Positions 5,172 through 6,157 of a stretch of 6,157 nucleotides of DNA are shown in pieces. Made by a program: the position numbers and the translations under genes. This stretch comes from Desulfuromonadaceae bacterium. GTDB taxonomy: Bacteria; Desulfobacterota; Desulfuromonadia; Desulfuromonadales; Geopsychrobacteraceae. Position 1 is the first letter of the stretch. Every line of letters begins with the position of its first letter. The notes below the pieces were generated by a model. That model had not been told where the DNA came from, did no database searches, and worked only from the letters and a program-made list of their open reading frames with translations. Location of the stretch: NCBI GenBank assembly GCA_016744555.1, contig JADGED010000152.1, forward strand, positions 1 through 6,157, written 5' to 3'.

Positions 5172-5909
5172 TTATTCAGGATCTGCATCAAACCATTTTT
5201 TATAAAGTTTAGCGTAAGCACCATCTTCCATCATTTGTAAAAGGGCAACATTGGTTTTGTCCCGGAGCTCGCTTCCTTGAGGGAAGGCGATACCATATTG
5301 CGCTGCTTTGACATCTGGACCAACCGCCTTGACTTTACCGTTGCCAGCAGTCTTGATGAAGTAGAGAACATTTGGAGTGTCGTGCATTGCTGCATCGGCA
5401 CCGCCAGTTACAACTTCAAGATAAGCTTGGTCAATATTGGGGAATTTGACAACTTTTTTCGCACCGAGAGTTTCGACATAATCAACAGTAGCAGTGCCAA
5501 GTTTAACCGCTACAACTTTCCCTTTGAGGTCAGCTGGAGCTTTGATGTCTTTATTATTTGCCGCAACCATGACTTTTAAACCAGCTCTAAAGTAGGGGTG
5601 AGAAAAATCAATTTTTTCTTCTCGAGAAGATTTGATGAAAATTGCTGCTAGAGCAACATCCAGATTTCCGGTAGTCAAACCGGGAATTAGACCATTAAAA
5701 TCCATGGGCTTCAATTCGTATTCGACACCGATTCGCTTCGCAATTTCAGCCCATAGATCGATATCAAAACCGGTATATTTGCCATCTTTTCCTTTGTACT
5801 CAAAAGGGACAAACGCAGTATCTGTACCGACATACAGCTTTTCTGCAAAAGCCGCCCCAGACATGAAGATCAGCAAACTTGCAAGACACAATACAGCTAG
5901 TTTTTTCAT
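5172..5909 (-). CDS. glnH: Polar amino acid (glutamine) ABC transporter periplasmic binding protein
   Basis: This secreted solute-binding protein captures the amino acid in the periplasm and docks on GlnP. The product has 245 residues, the family's usual size. A Sec signal peptide covers 1-22: K2/K3, a hydrophobic core, then AFA before E23. No lipobox is seen, so the protein should be soluble. It resembles E. coli GlnH throughout (TDTAFVPFE 29-37, ELKPMDF 65-71, HDTPN 176-180, LYFIKTAGNG 182-191). Ligand residues D30, F33, F71, R96, K136, H176 and D177 match E. coli mature D10, F13, F50, R75, K115, H156 and D157. Three pocket positions differ: A89 for G68, F91 for T70 and A140 for G119. It is therefore clearly a GlnH-family protein, but the exact ligand could have shifted. 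The ATG is fixed by a strong Shine-Dalgarno. Confidence 0.94.
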   Translation of the reverse strand: MKKLAVLCLASLLIFMSGAAFAEKLYVGTDTAFVPFEYKGKDGKYTGFDIDLWAEIAKRIGVEYELKPMDFNGLIPGLTTGNLDVALAAIFIKSSREEKIDFSHPYFRAGLKVMVAANNKDIKAPADLKGKVVAVKLGTATVDYVETLGAKKVVKFPNIDQAYLEVVTGGADAAMHDTPNVLYFIKTAGNGKVKAVGPDVKAAQYGIAFPQGSELRDKTNVALLQMMEDGAYAKLYKKWFDADPE

Positions 5910-5915
5910 GATTTT

Positions 5916-5922
5916 TCCTCCT
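5916..5922 (-). promoter_or_regulatory. Strong ribosome binding site of glnH
   Basis: AGGAGGA on the minus strand lies 6 nt before the glnH ATG and is close to the perfect anti-16S complement. It is much better than the sites in front of glnP and glnQ, matching a need for excess binding protein. Confidence 0.85.
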
Positions 5923-5956
5923 GTTTCAAGTTGTATTCAGCAATAGTTGAGTGGAG

Positions 5957-5971
5957 CACTTATTATAAGTG
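5957..5971 (-). promoter_or_regulatory. 15-bp palindrome holding a TATAAT box upstream of glnH
   Basis: Perfect 7-bp arms (CACTTAT/ATAAGTG) flank one base. On the minus strand the dyad contains an exact TATAAT (5967-5962), 52 nt before the glnH ATG. No good -35 is found 16-18 bp upstream (best GCAAAA/CAAAAT), so the promoter may need an activator, or the palindrome may be an operator over the -10 box. A related dyad (CTTAT-GT-ATAAG) lies at 6097-6108. Confidence 0.4.
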
Positions 5972-6020
5972 AAGCAGAGATTAATTTTGCTCCCCCCACG
6001 AAGTGAACCTTGACGTTGAA

Positions 6021-6065
6021 TAATAGAACAATATTCTATTAAACATGGAGCTTCCATGAAGTCAA
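6021..6065 (-). promoter_or_regulatory. Two adjacent dyads with a TTGACT box, possible distal glnH promoter/operator
   Basis: Dyad one has perfect 8-bp arms TAATAGAA (6021-6028) and TTCTATTA (6034-6041). Dyad two has 6-bp arms CATGGA (6044-6049) and TCCATG (6053-6058). On the minus strand a -35-like TTGACT (6065-6060) precedes dyad two, which fills the spacer; -10 candidates are TAATAG (6041-6036, spacing 18, poor) or TAGAAT (6038-6033, good match but spacing 21). The promoter call is weak. The dyads are exact in the sequence. Confidence 0.3.
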
Positions 6066-6082
6066 GTATTCAAGCTATTTAT

Positions 6083-6120
6083 CTTAGCAAATTGGTCTTA
6101 TGTATAAGAAGTTTGCCAAG
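6083..6120 (-). other. Nested inverted repeat in the upstream region of glnH
   Basis: Outer arms CTTAGCAAA (6083-6091) and TTTGCCAAG (6112-6120) pair at 8 of 9 positions, the ninth being G-U in minus-strand RNA. They enclose a dyad TCTTAT-GT-ATAAGA (6096-6109). No T tract follows on either strand, so it is not a canonical terminator. It may be a protein-binding site or the 3' structure of a gene beyond the window. The rest of 5923-6157 shows no coding signal. Confidence 0.3.
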
Positions 6121-6157
6121 CAAAGTAGTTTGAAAAAACGTATTATTTGTAATTATC

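Noticed and set aside
5277..5946. Two plus-strand reading frames of about 100 codons over glnH
   Set aside because: Both are antisense to the fully conserved glnH gene and have no recognisable motifs.
5923..6157. Sigma-54 promoter for glnH, as might be expected for a nitrogen-regulated gene
   Set aside because: No GG-N10-GC pair with acceptable flanks was found on the minus strand.

Overview
This 6.2 kb window holds six complete protein genes in two convergent blocks. It looks like ordinary chromosome of a Gram-negative bacterium. The order clpS-clpA-aat with no gene between, moderately AT-leaning codon use (judged by eye) and proteobacterial-type GlnH/GlnP/GlnQ proteins suggest a Desulfobacterota/Deltaproteobacteria-like host, possibly Desulfuromonadales or Desulfobulbales. 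That placement is inference; no rRNA or other marker is present. I see no mobile element, CRISPR array, tRNA, rRNA or phage gene.

The left block (+ strand, about 20-3440) reads weak promoter, clpS, clpA, aat. Together these give the bacterial Leu/N-degron route. Aat adds Leu or Phe to proteins that begin with Lys or Arg, ClpS captures proteins bearing bulky hydrophobic N-terminal residues, and ClpA unfolds them for ClpP. The clpP gene is not in the window. The clpA-aat junction is the oddest stretch. Aat has only TTG or GTG start candidates without a Shine-Dalgarno. A well-placed Shine-Dalgarno instead serves an ATG overlapping the clpA stop, which opens a 6-codon reading frame in the aat frame that closes 3 nt before the TTG. 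Two nested inverted repeats cover the same spot.

The right block (- strand, about 6120-3440) reads regulatory region, glnH, internal terminator, glnP, glnQ. It is a complete polar amino acid ABC importer of the glutamine type: periplasmic binding protein, permease and ATPase. The 155-bp glnH-glnP gap holds a strong intrinsic-terminator hairpin with an eight-U tail, so most transcripts probably stop after glnH and the binding protein is made in excess. Upstream of glnH, 248 bp of non-coding DNA hold four dyads and promoter-like hexamers, which suggests transcriptional control.

The two blocks converge on an 87-bp gap (3441-3527) with a hairpin that pairs best as a minus-strand transcript. I found no undescribed system. 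The points most worth checking are the aat start arrangement, the glnH-glnP terminator and altered ligand-pocket residues in GlnH.
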